Notes under the pieces: model-generated
What the model was told of the DNA's origin: nothing
The model's database searches: none
What the model saw: only the letters and a program-made list of their open reading frames with translations
Made by a program: the position numbers and the translations under genes
Assembly: GCA_023460315.1 (NCBI GenBank)
Contig: JAEWQO010000063.1
Location: 1 to 64,000 of the forward strand
Source: Actinomycetes bacterium
GTDB taxonomy: Bacteria > Actinomycetota > Coriobacteriia > Coriobacteriales > Eggerthellaceae
Direction: 5' to 3'
Length of the DNA: 64,000 nucleotides
Part shown: positions 34,293 through 46,192 of the stretch, one piece after another
Position numbering within the stretch: position 1 is the stretch's first letter
Layout of the letters: each line of letters begins with the position of its first letter

Positions 34293-34321
34293 AGTATAGC
34301 GAAACGTGCCCGAAGCGACAA
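34293..34321 (-). promoter_or_regulatory. Promoter of secG
   Basis: TTGTCG (34316-34321) and TATACT (34293-34298) on the minus strand are 17 bases apart, giving a leader of about 48 bases. Nothing else stands out in the 208-base gpmI-secG gap. Confidence 0.65.
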
Positions 34322-34446
34322 GTGCCTTGAACCATCGGTCCTGGAAGTGACCGTCGGCCAACCCGAAGACGACGCGCGCCGGAGTGCACCAGCGCTTGTC
34401 CTGCCGTCAGACATCCTCGAGACAATCAGTCCAAGGCACGTCACGT

Positions 34447-36051
34447 TTATTGCGCCTCGGGGGCAAGCAGGCTGCGCCCTGTCATCGCTTCGGGAGCATC
34501 GAGGCCGATAAGTTCAAGAAGCGTGGGGGCGATGTCACACAGCGCGCCCCGGGAGCCATCCAGAACACGCCCAGTCCCCGCATAATCGACCAGCACGAAC
34601 GGCACGAGTGCTGTCGTGTGGGCGGTATGGGGAGAGCCGTCATCGGCGATCATCTTGTCAGCATTGCCGTGATCGGCCGTCACCAACGCGATGCCACCCT
34701 TGCGCTCAATCGCAGCCAACACCTCTGATACGCCGGAGTCCACCGCCTCCACAGCCGACACGGCGGCTGGTATGGAACCCGTGTGCCCCACCATGTCGGG
34801 ATTTGCGAAGTTCACCAGATACACGTCAGCCTCGTCCGCGTCGATGGCACTCGCCAGCGCAGCTGCGACCTCGGGCTCGCTCATCTCGGGCTGAAGATCA
34901 TAGGTTGCCACCTTCGGACTGGAAATGAGCGTCCGGCGCTCCCCTTCCTTCGGCTCCTCGCGGCCACCGTTCAGGAAAAATGTCACGTGCGCATATTTTT
35001 CAGTTTCCGCAATGTGATATTGGACAAGGCCCGCCTGGGCGAGAACGTCGGCCAACACCTCCTCGGGAAACTCCTTTGGAAACGCAACCGGAGCATTGAT
35101 CAGAGGATCATACTCAGTCAGGCAGACGAATGATGTCTGAGGGCGACGGGAGCGGAAAAATCCCGAAAAGTCTTCGTCCACTATCGCGCGGGTGAGCTCC
35201 CTTGCCCTATCGGGCCGAAAGTTGAAGAACACCACCGCATCCCCCTCCGCCACGCCCCGATCAGAAAGCGCGACAGGCATCAAAAACTCATCCGTGACGT
35301 CGGAATCATAGGATTCGGCAATGATTTGCTGGGGAGAAAGGCTGGAACGCGGCTCGGCATTCACGATGGCATTCCATGCCAGTTGCACCCGTTCCCAGCG
35401 ATTGTCCCTATCCATGGCATAATACCGCCCAACGAGGCTGCCTATTTCGACACGACACCCATCGTCCGACAAATCCGCCATCACCGCATCCAGCTGTTCA
35501 AGATACTCCGCGCCGCTGCGCGGCGGCACATCCCGGCCATCCAAGAAGCAATGTATGAGGATATGCCGGACGCCGGACGCCTTGGCCGCGCGCATGAGCG
35601 CATAGAGATGTTTGTTTGACGAATGGACGCCGCCGTCCGAGAGAAGCCCCATGAGATGCAGCGCAGCCCCTGGCTTGCATGCGGAAGAAAAAGCCTCCCC
35701 CAGCACCGGGTTGACGGCGAGAGAGCCATCGTCGCATGCGCGGTTGATGCGCGTGAGTTCCTGATGCACCACCCTGCCGGCGCCGATGTTAAGATGACCG
35801 ACCTCGGAATTTCCCATCTGGCCGGCCGGCAGCCCGACCGCCTCGCCCGACGCCTCAAGTTTCGTCCAAGAACAGTGTTCCCGTATACGATCCAAGCAAG
35901 GGGTCTTCGCCAATGTTATCGCGTTGCCCGGACCTGCCGCAGCAAGGCCGAACCCGTCCATGATGATAAGGCAAACGGGAAGCACCAGGCCCGACCGTTG
36001 GAGAGAAGGCGCGGAAGGATCGGCTGACGCCTCGCGCGCAGGGCGAGCCAT
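34447..36051 (-). CDS. gpmI: 2,3-bisphosphoglycerate-independent phosphoglycerate mutase
   Basis: A 534-residue alkaline-phosphatase-fold, Mn2+-dependent mutase. The metal and phospho-Ser region shows LIIMDGFGLA and GQMGNSEVGHLNIGAGR (catalytic Ser). The inserted phosphotransferase domain has LLSDGGVHSSNKHL and HCFLDGRDVPP. Further metal ligands lie in NFANPDMVGHTG and VTADHGNADKM. The ATG at 36051 shares one base with the tpiA stop (TGATG); the longer frame inside tpiA is not used. Operon: gap-pgk-tpiA-gpmI. Confidence 0.96.
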   Translation of the reverse strand: MARPAREASADPSAPSLQRSGLVLPVCLIIMDGFGLAAAGPGNAITLAKTPCLDRIREHCSWTKLEASGEAVGLPAGQMGNSEVGHLNIGAGRVVHQELTRINRACDDGSLAVNPVLGEAFSSACKPGAALHLMGLLSDGGVHSSNKHLYALMRAAKASGVRHILIHCFLDGRDVPPRSGAEYLEQLDAVMADLSDDGCRVEIGSLVGRYYAMDRDNRWERVQLAWNAIVNAEPRSSLSPQQIIAESYDSDVTDEFLMPVALSDRGVAEGDAVVFFNFRPDRARELTRAIVDEDFSGFFRSRRPQTSFVCLTEYDPLINAPVAFPKEFPEEVLADVLAQAGLVQYHIAETEKYAHVTFFLNGGREEPKEGERRTLISSPKVATYDLQPEMSEPEVAAALASAIDADEADVYLVNFANPDMVGHTGSIPAAVSAVEAVDSGVSEVLAAIERKGGIALVTADHGNADKMIADDGSPHTAHTTALVPFVLVDYAGTGRVLDGSRGALCDIAPTLLELIGLDAPEAMTGRSLLAPEAQ

Positions 36052-36824
36052 CACAGGCACGCCTCGATCAACTGGACAAACGACTGCGCTTTCAAACTCG
36101 CGCCCCCAACAAGGCCGCCATCTATGTCGGGCTGGGCAAGCAGACCCTCCACATTGCCCGGATTCATCGAACCGCCATACAGGATACGCGTTGCTTCGGC
36201 AAGGTCGGGCGTGAGCACCTCGCCCAAAACCGAGCGAATGGATGCACACACCGCTTCCGCCTGCTCAGGAGTTGCCGTGCGGCCCGTGCCGATGGCCCAA
36301 AGCGGCTCATAGGCCACAACCGCCCCTTTCGCGGCTGCGGCATCGACCCCGGCGAACGCGGCACGCACCTGCGCGCGCACATACTCCTCAGTCGTTCCCT
36401 CATCGCGCACGGCAAGGGATTCTCCCACGCACAGAATGGGAGCGACTCCGCCCTCCACGAGCGCCTTGACCTTGCGGTTGACGTCCTCGTTCGTTTCGCC
36501 GAACAGCTCACGGCGTTCGGAATGGCCCACGATGCAGTAGGCGCACCCGATCTCCTTGAGCATGGGCACCGATATCTCGCCCGTGAAGGCTCCTGACGGT
36601 TCCCAATATACATTTTGAGCGCCGACAGCAACCTTCGTCTTGTCGAAGTCAAAGACAGTCTTGACCGGCTTGAGATCCACGAAGGGCGGACAGACGACGA
36701 TCTCAACGTCCTCCCCCCAGGTCTCCTTGTCGTATTGATTCGATATTTCCTGCGCCAGCACAACCGCTTCGCCGATCGCGTTGTTCATCTTCCAGTTGCC
36801 CGCCATCAAGGGTTTGCGTGCCAT
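36051..36824 (-). CDS. tpiA: Triosephosphate isomerase
   Basis: A 257-residue TIM barrel. Visible: AGNWKMNN (catalytic Lys), YCIVGHSERRE (catalytic His), VAYEPLWAIGTG (catalytic Glu), and YGGSMNPGN with the phosphate loop. The start is supported by GAAAGGAAAG. It lies 13 bases after pgk and overlaps gpmI by one base. Confidence 0.97.
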   Translation of the reverse strand: MARKPLMAGNWKMNNAIGEAVVLAQEISNQYDKETWGEDVEIVVCPPFVDLKPVKTVFDFDKTKVAVGAQNVYWEPSGAFTGEISVPMLKEIGCAYCIVGHSERRELFGETNEDVNRKVKALVEGGVAPILCVGESLAVRDEGTTEEYVRAQVRAAFAGVDAAAAKGAVVAYEPLWAIGTGRTATPEQAEAVCASIRSVLGEVLTPDLAEATRILYGGSMNPGNVEGLLAQPDIDGGLVGGASLKAQSFVQLIEACL

Positions 36825-36837
36825 AGAACTTTCCTTT

Positions 36838-38022
36838 CTACCGAAGGGCCTCCACACCGGGCAGAGGCTCGCCTTGTACGAGTTCCATCGAAGCCCCTCC
36901 GCCAGTCGAGATAAACGTCATCTTATCTCCCAAGCCAAACTTGTTGACGGCAGCAACGCTGTCGCCTCCTCCGATGACGGTGTCAGCTTCGACGTTGTTC
37001 GCTACGGCATCGGCAACCGCTTTGGTGCCTGCCTCAAACGGCGTCATCTCGAACACGCCCATCGGGCCATTCCAAAACACAGTTCGCGCCCCGGCGATGG
37101 CATCGGCGTAGAGCTTGGCTGTCTTGGGTCCAATGTCGAGCCCCATCATACCATCGGGAATGCCCTCGACCGCAGTCGTTTCAATCTCGGCATCTTCCGC
37201 AAAACGATCAGCCGCAACCACATCCACGGGCAGAAGCAGCTCCACCCCCTGCCGTTCGGCTTTGGCAAGGAGGGCGGCAGCCCGTTCCACCCAGTCGTCC
37301 TCTTTGAGCGACAGGCCCACCGAATAGCCTTGGGCAATCAGGAAGGTGAAGCACATGCCTCCCCCGATCACAATGGTGTCACACCGGTCAATGAGGGCAT
37401 CGATGACCTTGATCTTGTCGGAAACCTTCGATCCGCCGAGGATGGCGACAAACGGACGGCGAGGGGCTTGGAGCATCTGTGAAAGCGTGGACACCTCCCG
37501 CTGCATGAGATAGCCGGCATAGGCCGGCAAGAGGCGGGCGATGCCGGCCGTCGAGGCATGGGCGCGATGAGCCGTGCCAAACGCATCATTCACATACACG
37601 TCGCCCAAACGGGCAAGCTCTTCGCAGAAAGCGGGGTCGTTCTTCTTCTCCCGCCCGTCAAAACGCACGTTCTCCAACACAAGCACATCGCCATCGCGCA
37701 GAGACGAGACCTTGGCGCGAGCATCGGGACCGACGGTGTCGGAAGCGAAGACGACGGATCTACCAAGCAGCTCCGACAACCTTTGGGCTGCGGGACGCAA
37801 CGTGAACGCCTCCTCAAAGCCCTCCCCCTTCGGACGGCCCAAATGGCTCACGAGAACAACACGCGCGCCTTGACCCACAAGCCGTTCGATGGTGGGAAGC
37901 GCCGCGCGAATGCGCGTGTCGTCGGAAACGGAGCCAGCCTCAATGGGCACGTTGAAGTCGACACGCACGATCACGCGCTTTCCCGCGGCGTCCAAATCGG
38001 CGATGGATCTAATATCTGCCAT
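36838..38022 (-). CDS. pgk: Phosphoglycerate kinase
   Basis: A 394-residue two-domain kinase. Visible: [52 protein letters not shown], and GPMGVFEM with [13 protein letters not shown] at the hinge and nucleotide site. It makes ATP from 1,3-bisphosphoglycerate. AAAGGAATCTC precedes the ATG. A 246-base spacer with a perfect hairpin separates it from gap, unlike the tight junctions to tpiA and gpmI. Confidence 0.97.
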   Translation of the reverse strand: MADIRSIADLDAAGKRVIVRVDFNVPIEAGSVSDDTRIRAALPTIERLVGQGARVVLVSHLGRPKGEGFEEAFTLRPAAQRLSELLGRSVVFASDTVGPDARAKVSSLRDGDVLVLENVRFDGREKKNDPAFCEELARLGDVYVNDAFGTAHRAHASTAGIARLLPAYAGYLMQREVSTLSQMLQAPRRPFVAILGGSKVSDKIKVIDALIDRCDTIVIGGGMCFTFLIAQGYSVGLSLKEDDWVERAAALLAKAERQGVELLLPVDVVAADRFAEDAEIETTAVEGIPDGMMGLDIGPKTAKLYADAIAGARTVFWNGPMGVFEMTPFEAGTKAVADAVANNVEADTVIGGGDSVAAVNKFGLGDKMTFISTGGGASMELVQGEPLPGVEALR

Positions 38023-38124
38023 GAGATTCCTTTCAAACAAGGGAGAAATGCACCCGAACCTGCTCAAACAGGGCAAGCAGAAACGGCGGGGGGACGGGGA
38101 AGGAGAAATCTCAAGCCGCGGCGC

Positions 38125-38152
38125 AAGGTCACCCTTTGAGCAAGGTGACCTT
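38125..38152 (-). promoter_or_regulatory. Perfect hairpin in the gap-pgk spacer
   Basis: AAGGTCACC and GGTGACCTT form a perfect 9-bp stem with a 10-base loop, 103 bases upstream of the pgk ATG. No U-tract follows. An mRNA processing or stability element, or a partial terminator making gap more abundant than pgk, would fit. Confidence 0.5.
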
Positions 38153-38268
38153 CGATGCACAAGCCGCGACGGCTCACGTCCTCCAAGAAGACTTTCCAGC
38201 GAGTCCTAGCGCGCGGAACCCGTCATGCTCAGGTACCGCACGCTTTCGACAGCGCGGACCACGGTCTG

Positions 38269-39306
<1,038 letters not shown>

Positions 39307-39345
39307 TTACCGGACAGAACGCAAAACGCCCAATCCTTGCTTATT

Positions 39346-40275
39346 CTACCTCCGAATGTCCTTTGCCATCTGCTCAATCCGGCGAACGCGGTGATAGACG
39401 GCTGATTTCGACAAAGGCGGAGTTGCACGCTCACCCAATTCCTTCAAGGTGGCATCGGGAAAAGCAACGCGCAGCTTAATGAAATCCCGCAGGGCAGGTG
39501 GCAGGTTTTCCATGCCGTAGGCTTCCAAAACGGTCCGAATGGCGAACAGCTGGTCAACAGAGGCATTGGCGCTCTTCGCCTGATTCGCGATCTCTGCATT
39601 CGTCATGCGGTTCACATCGTTGCGGACACTTTTGACCACCCGCTCATTCTCCATGGCCAGGGCGGCATGATGGGCACCGACAAAAGCGAGAAACTCCAGA
39701 ATGGCACTGCCGCTTTTCAAATAGACCATGAACAGATTCCGGCGCCGCATCACCCGCGCGTTGATGCCCTTCGCAGCCATGAGTCCCACCAGATCTTCAG
39801 CCAGTTCCTCCGACTCCACCGTTATCTCGAAGTGAAAATCACCTCGCGGATTCGCGACAAACCCGCTCCCGAGAAAGGCACCGCGCAGATAGGCCGCAGC
39901 ACAGCATTGCTTCTCCACCAGATCATGCCTGATTCCCCGCTCGAGACCCTCCTCTGACAACACGCCCATATCGCGCAGCGAGTCGGTCAGATGCTGCTGC
40001 GACGGCACTTCTATCAGATAGTTCGGCGTCTTGTGCAAAACGCTGCGACGAACGGTCAACTCTGTTTTCAAATGATATATCTCATGGAGCAGCTTGATGA
40101 TGAGGCGCGCAACACTCGGAACGTCAGTGGCCACCTCAATGCGATACTTGCCTTGGCCTCCCAAGAACAGCGTGCCTTCTATGCGGACGAGCGCGGCCAG
40201 CGTCGCCTTTTCGCAATGCGTGCATACGGGAGCTACGCGGGCCAATTCATCCTTCACTTCTGCCGTGAACGACAC
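39346..40275 (-). CDS. whiA: WhiA regulator (LAGLIDADG-like plus HTH)
   Basis: A 309-residue DNA-binding protein. The N-terminal half has the degenerate homing-endonuclease fold (with CCAAAYLRGAFLGSGFV), and the C-terminal HTH (about 225-309) includes NRMTNAEIANQAKSANASV and LSKSAVYHRVRRIE. It controls sporulation or division genes in other Gram-positives. It overlaps the end of yvcK by 22 bases, so expression is coupled in the classic rapZ-yvcK-whiA order. Confidence 0.95.
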   Translation of the reverse strand: MSFTAEVKDELARVAPVCTHCEKATLAALVRIEGTLFLGGQGKYRIEVATDVPSVARLIIKLLHEIYHLKTELTVRRSVLHKTPNYLIEVPSQQHLTDSLRDMGVLSEEGLERGIRHDLVEKQCCAAAYLRGAFLGSGFVANPRGDFHFEITVESEELAEDLVGLMAAKGINARVMRRRNLFMVYLKSGSAILEFLAFVGAHHAALAMENERVVKSVRNDVNRMTNAEIANQAKSANASVDQLFAIRTVLEAYGMENLPPALRDFIKLRVAFPDATLKELGERATPPLSKSAVYHRVRRIEQMAKDIRR

Positions 40276-41378
40276 AGCTTCAACACCCCCGTAAATGCAT
40301 CGCGCAACGCTTGTGGATCATGCCAGGTAGGACGCTCGGCATCAACCAGATCGCGCGCGATGACGACGGGACCCTGGGCCTGAATCGCCTGCATATCCTG
40401 ATAGGACAGGGATACTGGCCGAATGCGTCCCGATGCCACCGGCGCATCTGGATCGGCAGGGAAAGAAGGTCCGGATCCCGCTCCCGCAACCGTACGGAAG
40501 CTTCCGGTTGCCAAGCGCTCGGGTTTCGGAGGAGAGGCGACATGCACGAGCACGTAGTCGACCAGTCCGCGCATTCCATGCTCCATAAGCGCCTCAACGT
40601 GCTCTCGCGCCGTCAGGCCCCAGGTCTCTCCCTGCATATCGGCAAGCGAGCAGACGAACAGGGTGCTTCCCCGCGATGAGCGGATGGCATCGACGACGCC
40701 AGGAACGAGCAGGTTGGGAATGATGGACGTGAAAAGCGACCCCGGGCCGAGCACCACAAGATCCGCGTCCCGGATGGCATCGAGCGCCGGACGATAGGGC
40801 TCGATGCTCCCCGCGGACCGCAGTTCAACCCGTTGGAGAGCCGTCCTCGAATGGCAAGCAACAGCCTGCCCCTCTAGTGCGCGGCCATCACGAGTCCGCG
40901 CGACAAGCGTCACGCGGTCGAGCGTCGAAGGATACACCTGTCCCCGCGCGTCAAGCAAACGCTCGCAGATCGCAATGGCTTCAGGGAACGATCCAGCTGC
41001 ATCTTCAAGCGCCGAGAGAAGGAGATTGCCAAGCGTGTGATTGCGCGCAAAGGGAAACCGATATTTGAACGCGCGCGTCAGGGGATCGGCGGGGTCGGCG
41101 GCCATGGCGGCAATGCATTTACGCACGTCGCCAGGCGGCGTGACGTCAGCCTCCTCCCGCAAGATGCCCGTCGATCCGCCATCGTCGGCCATCGCCACGA
41201 CAGCGCTCACTTCAAGTCCAAGTGACAGCAGGGTGCGAATTGACATGGGCGCACCCGTGCCGCCCCCAATGACGACAGCACGCAGACGCTCGTTGGCGTC
41301 AAGCGCAAGGGGGGCGTCCGACAACGCGGCGAAAGCGGCCGTTGCCGAAGGATCATGGGTAAATGCGCGGTCCGACAT
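40254..41378 (-). CDS. yvcK: Gluconeogenesis factor YvcK/CofD-like protein
   Basis: A 374-residue CofD-fold protein with VVIGGGTGAPMSIRTLL, VAMADDGGSTGILRE, GDVRKCIAAMA and VLGPGSLFTSIIPNLLVPG. In other bacteria YvcK binds UDP-GlcNAc and links carbon flux to cell-wall growth. The C-terminus carries a ~40-residue Pro/Ala/Gly-rich insertion (PSFPADPDAPVASG region). It lies between rapZ (9-base gap) and whiA (22-base overlap). Confidence 0.93.
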   Translation of the reverse strand: MSDRAFTHDPSATAAFAALSDAPLALDANERLRAVVIGGGTGAPMSIRTLLSLGLEVSAVVAMADDGGSTGILREEADVTPPGDVRKCIAAMAADPADPLTRAFKYRFPFARNHTLGNLLLSALEDAAGSFPEAIAICERLLDARGQVYPSTLDRVTLVARTRDGRALEGQAVACHSRTALQRVELRSAGSIEPYRPALDAIRDADLVVLGPGSLFTSIIPNLLVPGVVDAIRSSRGSTLFVCSLADMQGETWGLTAREHVEALMEHGMRGLVDYVLVHVASPPKPERLATGSFRTVAGAGSGPSFPADPDAPVASGRIRPVSLSYQDMQAIQAQGPVVIARDLVDAERPTWHDPQALRDAFTGVLKLCRSRQK

Positions 41379-41387
41379 GAGCGCTCC

Positions 41388-42371
41388 TCAACGGCCTTGC
41401 GAGAACCGAACGGTTTGACCGGAAGCGGCCGTCGCCTTGGAGCCTGTCTCAGCAAGCGCCAAATCGCGATGGGCGATGCTCACCCGGTATCCTTGGGATT
41501 TAAGGTAATCGCCCGTCGATTCGGCCAAGGCGACACTGCGATGCTGGCCACCCGTGCACCCGATCGCAATGGCAAGCTGCTGCTTGCCCTCCGCCACATA
41601 ACCGGGCATGACGCAGTCAAGCAACGCACGCCAACGCCGCTCGAACTCCTCGGTCTCAGGACGATACAGGACGAAATCCCGAACCGGCTTGTCAAGGCCC
41701 GTGAGATCCCGGAGCTGAGGCTCATAATAGGGATTCGGCAAAAAACGCACATCCATGACCAAATCGGCATCAATCGGCGCGCCGTGCTTGAAGCCGAAGG
41801 AATACACGGTGACCGAAAGGCCCGCTCGGCCCGCCTCGGGGGCAAACAAGGTGCGAATGGCCGCACGAAGTTGAGGCGGCAACATGGACGTCGTGTCAAT
41901 GACATGATGGGCGCTCTCACGGAGACCGAACAGCAGGTCGCGCTCACGCTCGATGCCCTGTGCGATAGACGAACCGTCGGAGCAGAGCGGGTGACGGCGG
42001 CGGCTGGACTTGTATCGCGCAATGAGCTTCTCGTCGGCGGCATCGAGAAACAACACGCGATAGTCGATGCCAACGTTCTCAAGCTTTTTCAATTCGCTCA
42101 TAAGGGAGGAGAAGAAATCGCCGTTGCGGGCGTCGCACACCACCGCAAGCCGACGCCTCTCGTCAGGCTGACCCGGCATGCCCGTGAGCTCAAGGAGATT
42201 CCCAATGAGACTTGACGGAAGGTTGTCCACGCAGAAATATCCCAGATCTTCAAACACATGCATGGCTTCGGTCCGGCCAGCGCCACTCATGCCGCTGACG
42301 ATAACCAGTTCGGGCATGCGCGACAGGTCGGCATCCTGCGCCAGCGCAGGTTCTGATGTCTTCTCGCTCAT
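41388..42371 (-). CDS. rapZ: RapZ family nucleotide-binding protein
   Basis: A 327-residue P-loop protein. Walker A is GMSGAGRTEAM (about residues 27-37), followed by LGYFCVDNLPSSL, FLDAADEKLIARYKSSRRRHPL, and the C-terminal domain IAIGCTGGQHRSVALAE. Enterobacterial RapZ is an RNA adaptor for GlcN6P control; in actinomycetes the role is less clear. The start overlaps the uvrC stop by four bases, so it is translationally coupled to uvrC. Confidence 0.93.
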   Translation of the reverse strand: MSEKTSEPALAQDADLSRMPELVIVSGMSGAGRTEAMHVFEDLGYFCVDNLPSSLIGNLLELTGMPGQPDERRRLAVVCDARNGDFFSSLMSELKKLENVGIDYRVLFLDAADEKLIARYKSSRRRHPLCSDGSSIAQGIERERDLLFGLRESAHHVIDTTSMLPPQLRAAIRTLFAPEAGRAGLSVTVYSFGFKHGAPIDADLVMDVRFLPNPYYEPQLRDLTGLDKPVRDFVLYRPETEEFERRWRALLDCVMPGYVAEGKQQLAIAIGCTGGQHRSVALAESTGDYLKSQGYRVSIAHRDLALAETGSKATAASGQTVRFSQGR

Positions 42372-44473
42372 GTCGCGCTCCTTTCGCTCGCCGTTTTCTC
42401 TCGGTTTTCTTGAGGTTCCTCTATGCCGCGAGCATCTTCACGACCAACATTATACTGCTGGAGAACGCGATACAGCTCCTCGGCCACCTCGCCGGGAACC
42501 ACGCATGCCTCCTTTATGTCCTCGAGGGTGGCAGCCCTCAAATTGCGGAAGGATTTGAATGCCTTCAGCAACGCCTTTTTGCGGACAGGGCCCAAGCCCG
42601 TCACGTCATCGAGAATGGAAGACGTCATGCCTTTGCCGCGCAATTCCCGATGGAAGGTTATGGCGAAGCGATGAGCTTCGTCGCGAACCTGCTTGACCAA
42701 GTAGAGCGAAGCAGACCCGCTGGGAAGGACAACCGGGCCCGTATCCTGCCACGGAACGAACAGCTCCTCATCACGCTTGGCGAGGCCGCAGAGGGAGATG
42801 TCGTCAATCCCCATCTCATCAAACATCCTGAGCGCGGCAGAAAGCTGAGGCTTCCCGCCATCGAGGATGATGAGGTCAGGCTTGCTGCCAAAACGCTCGT
42901 CAGCCATACGCGCAGGCGCATAGCGTCGGCGCATGACCTCCTGCATGCTGAGAAAGTCATTTGCTTCGTCAAGCGGCGTCTTTATCTTGAAGCGGCGGTA
43001 CTGGTTTTTGTCGGGCTTTCCGTTGGTGAACACAACCATGGAAGCAACGGTATAGCTTCCATGGATGGTTGAGATGTCGAAACATTCGATGCGCAAAGGC
43101 GGCCTTTCGAGCGCGAGCGCACTTTCGAGCTGCAGAAGCGCATCGTTGATCCGCTTGTCTTCGTAGTTTGTGCGCACCTTGTAGCGCATGAGCGTGTGCT
43201 TCGCGTTCGTCTCGGCCATGGCGACAAGCTCCGCCTTCTCTCCCTTCAGGGGAGCGACGAAACGCACCTTCGCTCCGTAGGGGCTGGCCAGCTTTTCCGT
43301 GAGCCACCCCTCCATCGCCGGGGCATCTTCAGGCATGTCCCGAACCACCACCTCATGGGGGATGGAAGTGGTGGTGTCGTAGTATCTCAAGAGAAACATA
43401 TGCAACAAGTCATCGTCGGGAATGTCTTTTCCACGGTTCAGAACAAATTCGTTGGAGTTGACGATACGGCCCTCCCTGACCATGAAAACGTGGACGCCGG
43501 CAATCGTCTCCTCACGGAAAAGCCCCACAATGTCCGCGTTCAGGTTATGGGCGGACACGGCATGTTGCTTGTCGGCAAGCGAGTTCACCGTGTCTATGCG
43601 CGCCTTGATGCGCGCCGCCCTCTCGAAATCGAGCTCGTCGGCAGCTTCGTGCATTTCAGCCGCCAGCTCCTCGACAAATTCACGGTGGTGCCCGGCCAGA
43701 AATCGTTCGATACGCTTTACGTGTCCCGCATATTCTTCGGGCGAGATCGCTCCACAGCATGCCCCCGGCCCCAGGCCGACATGGGCGTCGAAGCAGGGAC
43801 GACCGTCCAGCTCGGCCGGAGCCGTCCCTCCCCTTTCCAGATGGCGTCTGAGACGGCGCCAATCGGCGCATGACGAAGCGCAGATCGGAACGATGCGGCG
43901 AGCTATATCGACCATTGAGCGCGCGGCGCGGCTGTCAGTGTAGGGTCCGAAGTATTTCGTTTCGGGCCGATGGCGCTCACGCGTGTATTTGATGGCCGGG
44001 AACACATCGCCCTTCGTGATGGCGATAAACGGATAGGACTTATCATCTTTGAAATCGGCATTGAAAAAAGGACTGTGCTGATTGATGAGGTTTTTCTCCA
44101 GCACAAGCGATTCATGTTCGTTTTCCACCACGATGTAGTCAAACGAGTCCATCTGATCGACAAGCAGCGGTATTTTCGCGCGTTCGTCCTGGAAGTTCAC
44201 GTATTGTCGCATGCGTGCCCGCAGCTGTTTCGCCTTGCCGACATAGATGACCTGGCCCGATCTATCTTTCCAGAGATAGACGCCCGGCAGCGTCGGCACG
44301 CTGTTCAGCTCAAGTTTGATGCGGGACAGCTTAGCCCGCTGGTCTCCTTCATGATGGGATTGGCGAGAATCAGCCAGACGGTCAATGCCTCCTGCATCGG
44401 GCGGTCCGCAGATGAGGCCGTCTCCTTCCCCTCCGGTTTCGTGGGAGGAAATGCTGTCGAATCGTTTGTCCAT
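42368..44473 (-). CDS. uvrC: Excinuclease ABC subunit C
   Basis: A 701-residue dual-incision nuclease of nucleotide excision repair. The GIY-YIG domain contains LPGVYLWKDRSGQVIYVGKA; a UVR helix pair (DELDFERAARIKARID), the RNase H-like 5' nuclease (IECFDISTIHGSYTVAS) and C-terminal HhH motifs (DDVTGLGPVRKKAL) follow. About 50 polar residues precede the GIY-YIG domain. The ATG at 44473 coincides with the transcription start predicted from TATACT at 44480-44485, so a leaderless message is likely; a GTG two codons upstream is the alternative. First gene of uvrC-rapZ-yvcK-whiA. Confidence 0.94.
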   Translation of the reverse strand: MDKRFDSISSHETGGEGDGLICGPPDAGGIDRLADSRQSHHEGDQRAKLSRIKLELNSVPTLPGVYLWKDRSGQVIYVGKAKQLRARMRQYVNFQDERAKIPLLVDQMDSFDYIVVENEHESLVLEKNLINQHSPFFNADFKDDKSYPFIAITKGDVFPAIKYTRERHRPETKYFGPYTDSRAARSMVDIARRIVPICASSCADWRRLRRHLERGGTAPAELDGRPCFDAHVGLGPGACCGAISPEEYAGHVKRIERFLAGHHREFVEELAAEMHEAADELDFERAARIKARIDTVNSLADKQHAVSAHNLNADIVGLFREETIAGVHVFMVREGRIVNSNEFVLNRGKDIPDDDLLHMFLLRYYDTTTSIPHEVVVRDMPEDAPAMEGWLTEKLASPYGAKVRFVAPLKGEKAELVAMAETNAKHTLMRYKVRTNYEDKRINDALLQLESALALERPPLRIECFDISTIHGSYTVASMVVFTNGKPDKNQYRRFKIKTPLDEANDFLSMQEVMRRRYAPARMADERFGSKPDLIILDGGKPQLSAALRMFDEMGIDDISLCGLAKRDEELFVPWQDTGPVVLPSGSASLYLVKQVRDEAHRFAITFHRELRGKGMTSSILDDVTGLGPVRKKALLKAFKSFRNLRAATLEDIKEACVVPGEVAEELYRVLQQYNVGREDARGIEEPQENREKTASERSAT

Positions 44474-44479
44474 GGCCAC

Positions 44480-44488
44480 AGTATAGCA
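44480..44488 (-). promoter_or_regulatory. Extended -10 promoter at the uvrC start (leaderless)
   Basis: TGCTATACT on the minus strand ends 6 bases before the A of the ATG at 44473, so transcription should begin at the start codon itself. No convincing -35 is seen, as is usual with extended -10 promoters. Confidence 0.6.
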
Positions 44489-44590
44489 AACCGGACACCC
44501 GTTCCCCTGTTGACCGATTCACTCCATGTGTTATGCAAAAGGTCCCCTCGGAAGCTACTTTTCATTTGTTTCAATTTGTTTAAAGGTATG

Positions 44591-44617
44591 TTGCCATTTT
44601 GTTTCGATCCCTATAAT
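44591..44617 (+). promoter_or_regulatory. Promoter of gdhA
   Basis: A perfect TATAAT (44612-44617) has TTGCCA (44591-44596) 15 bases upstream, a short spacer. The start near 44624 gives a 36-base leader with GGAGG before the ATG. Confidence 0.55.
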
Positions 44618-44635
44618 GGTGCGCTGTGTATGTAA

Positions 44636-45991
<1,356 letters not shown>

Positions 45992-46003
45992 AGCAGCACC
46001 GCC

Positions 46004-46052
46004 GGGCACGCGAAAGGAGCCTTTCCGTACAGGAATCGCCACGCGCGTGCCC
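46004..46052. terminator. Long hairpin after gdhA
   Basis: GGGCACGCG and CGCGTGCCC form a perfect 9-bp stem enclosing a smaller GAAAGG/CCTTTC hairpin. There is no U-tract. It lies 12 bases past the gdhA stop in the convergent 201-base gap (45992-46192), where I see nothing else. Confidence 0.5.
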
Positions 46053-46192
46053 ACCACACCTCACCCACCGCCGCCCACTCTGCATCAGCAGAGAAGCTTC
46101 GCCTGAGAATCCGACAGGGCCTGCCGCACCGAACAATCCGAGACATCGCCGCAAAATCGTCGCCGGACAGCAAACGGGAAGGCGTTGCCGCA

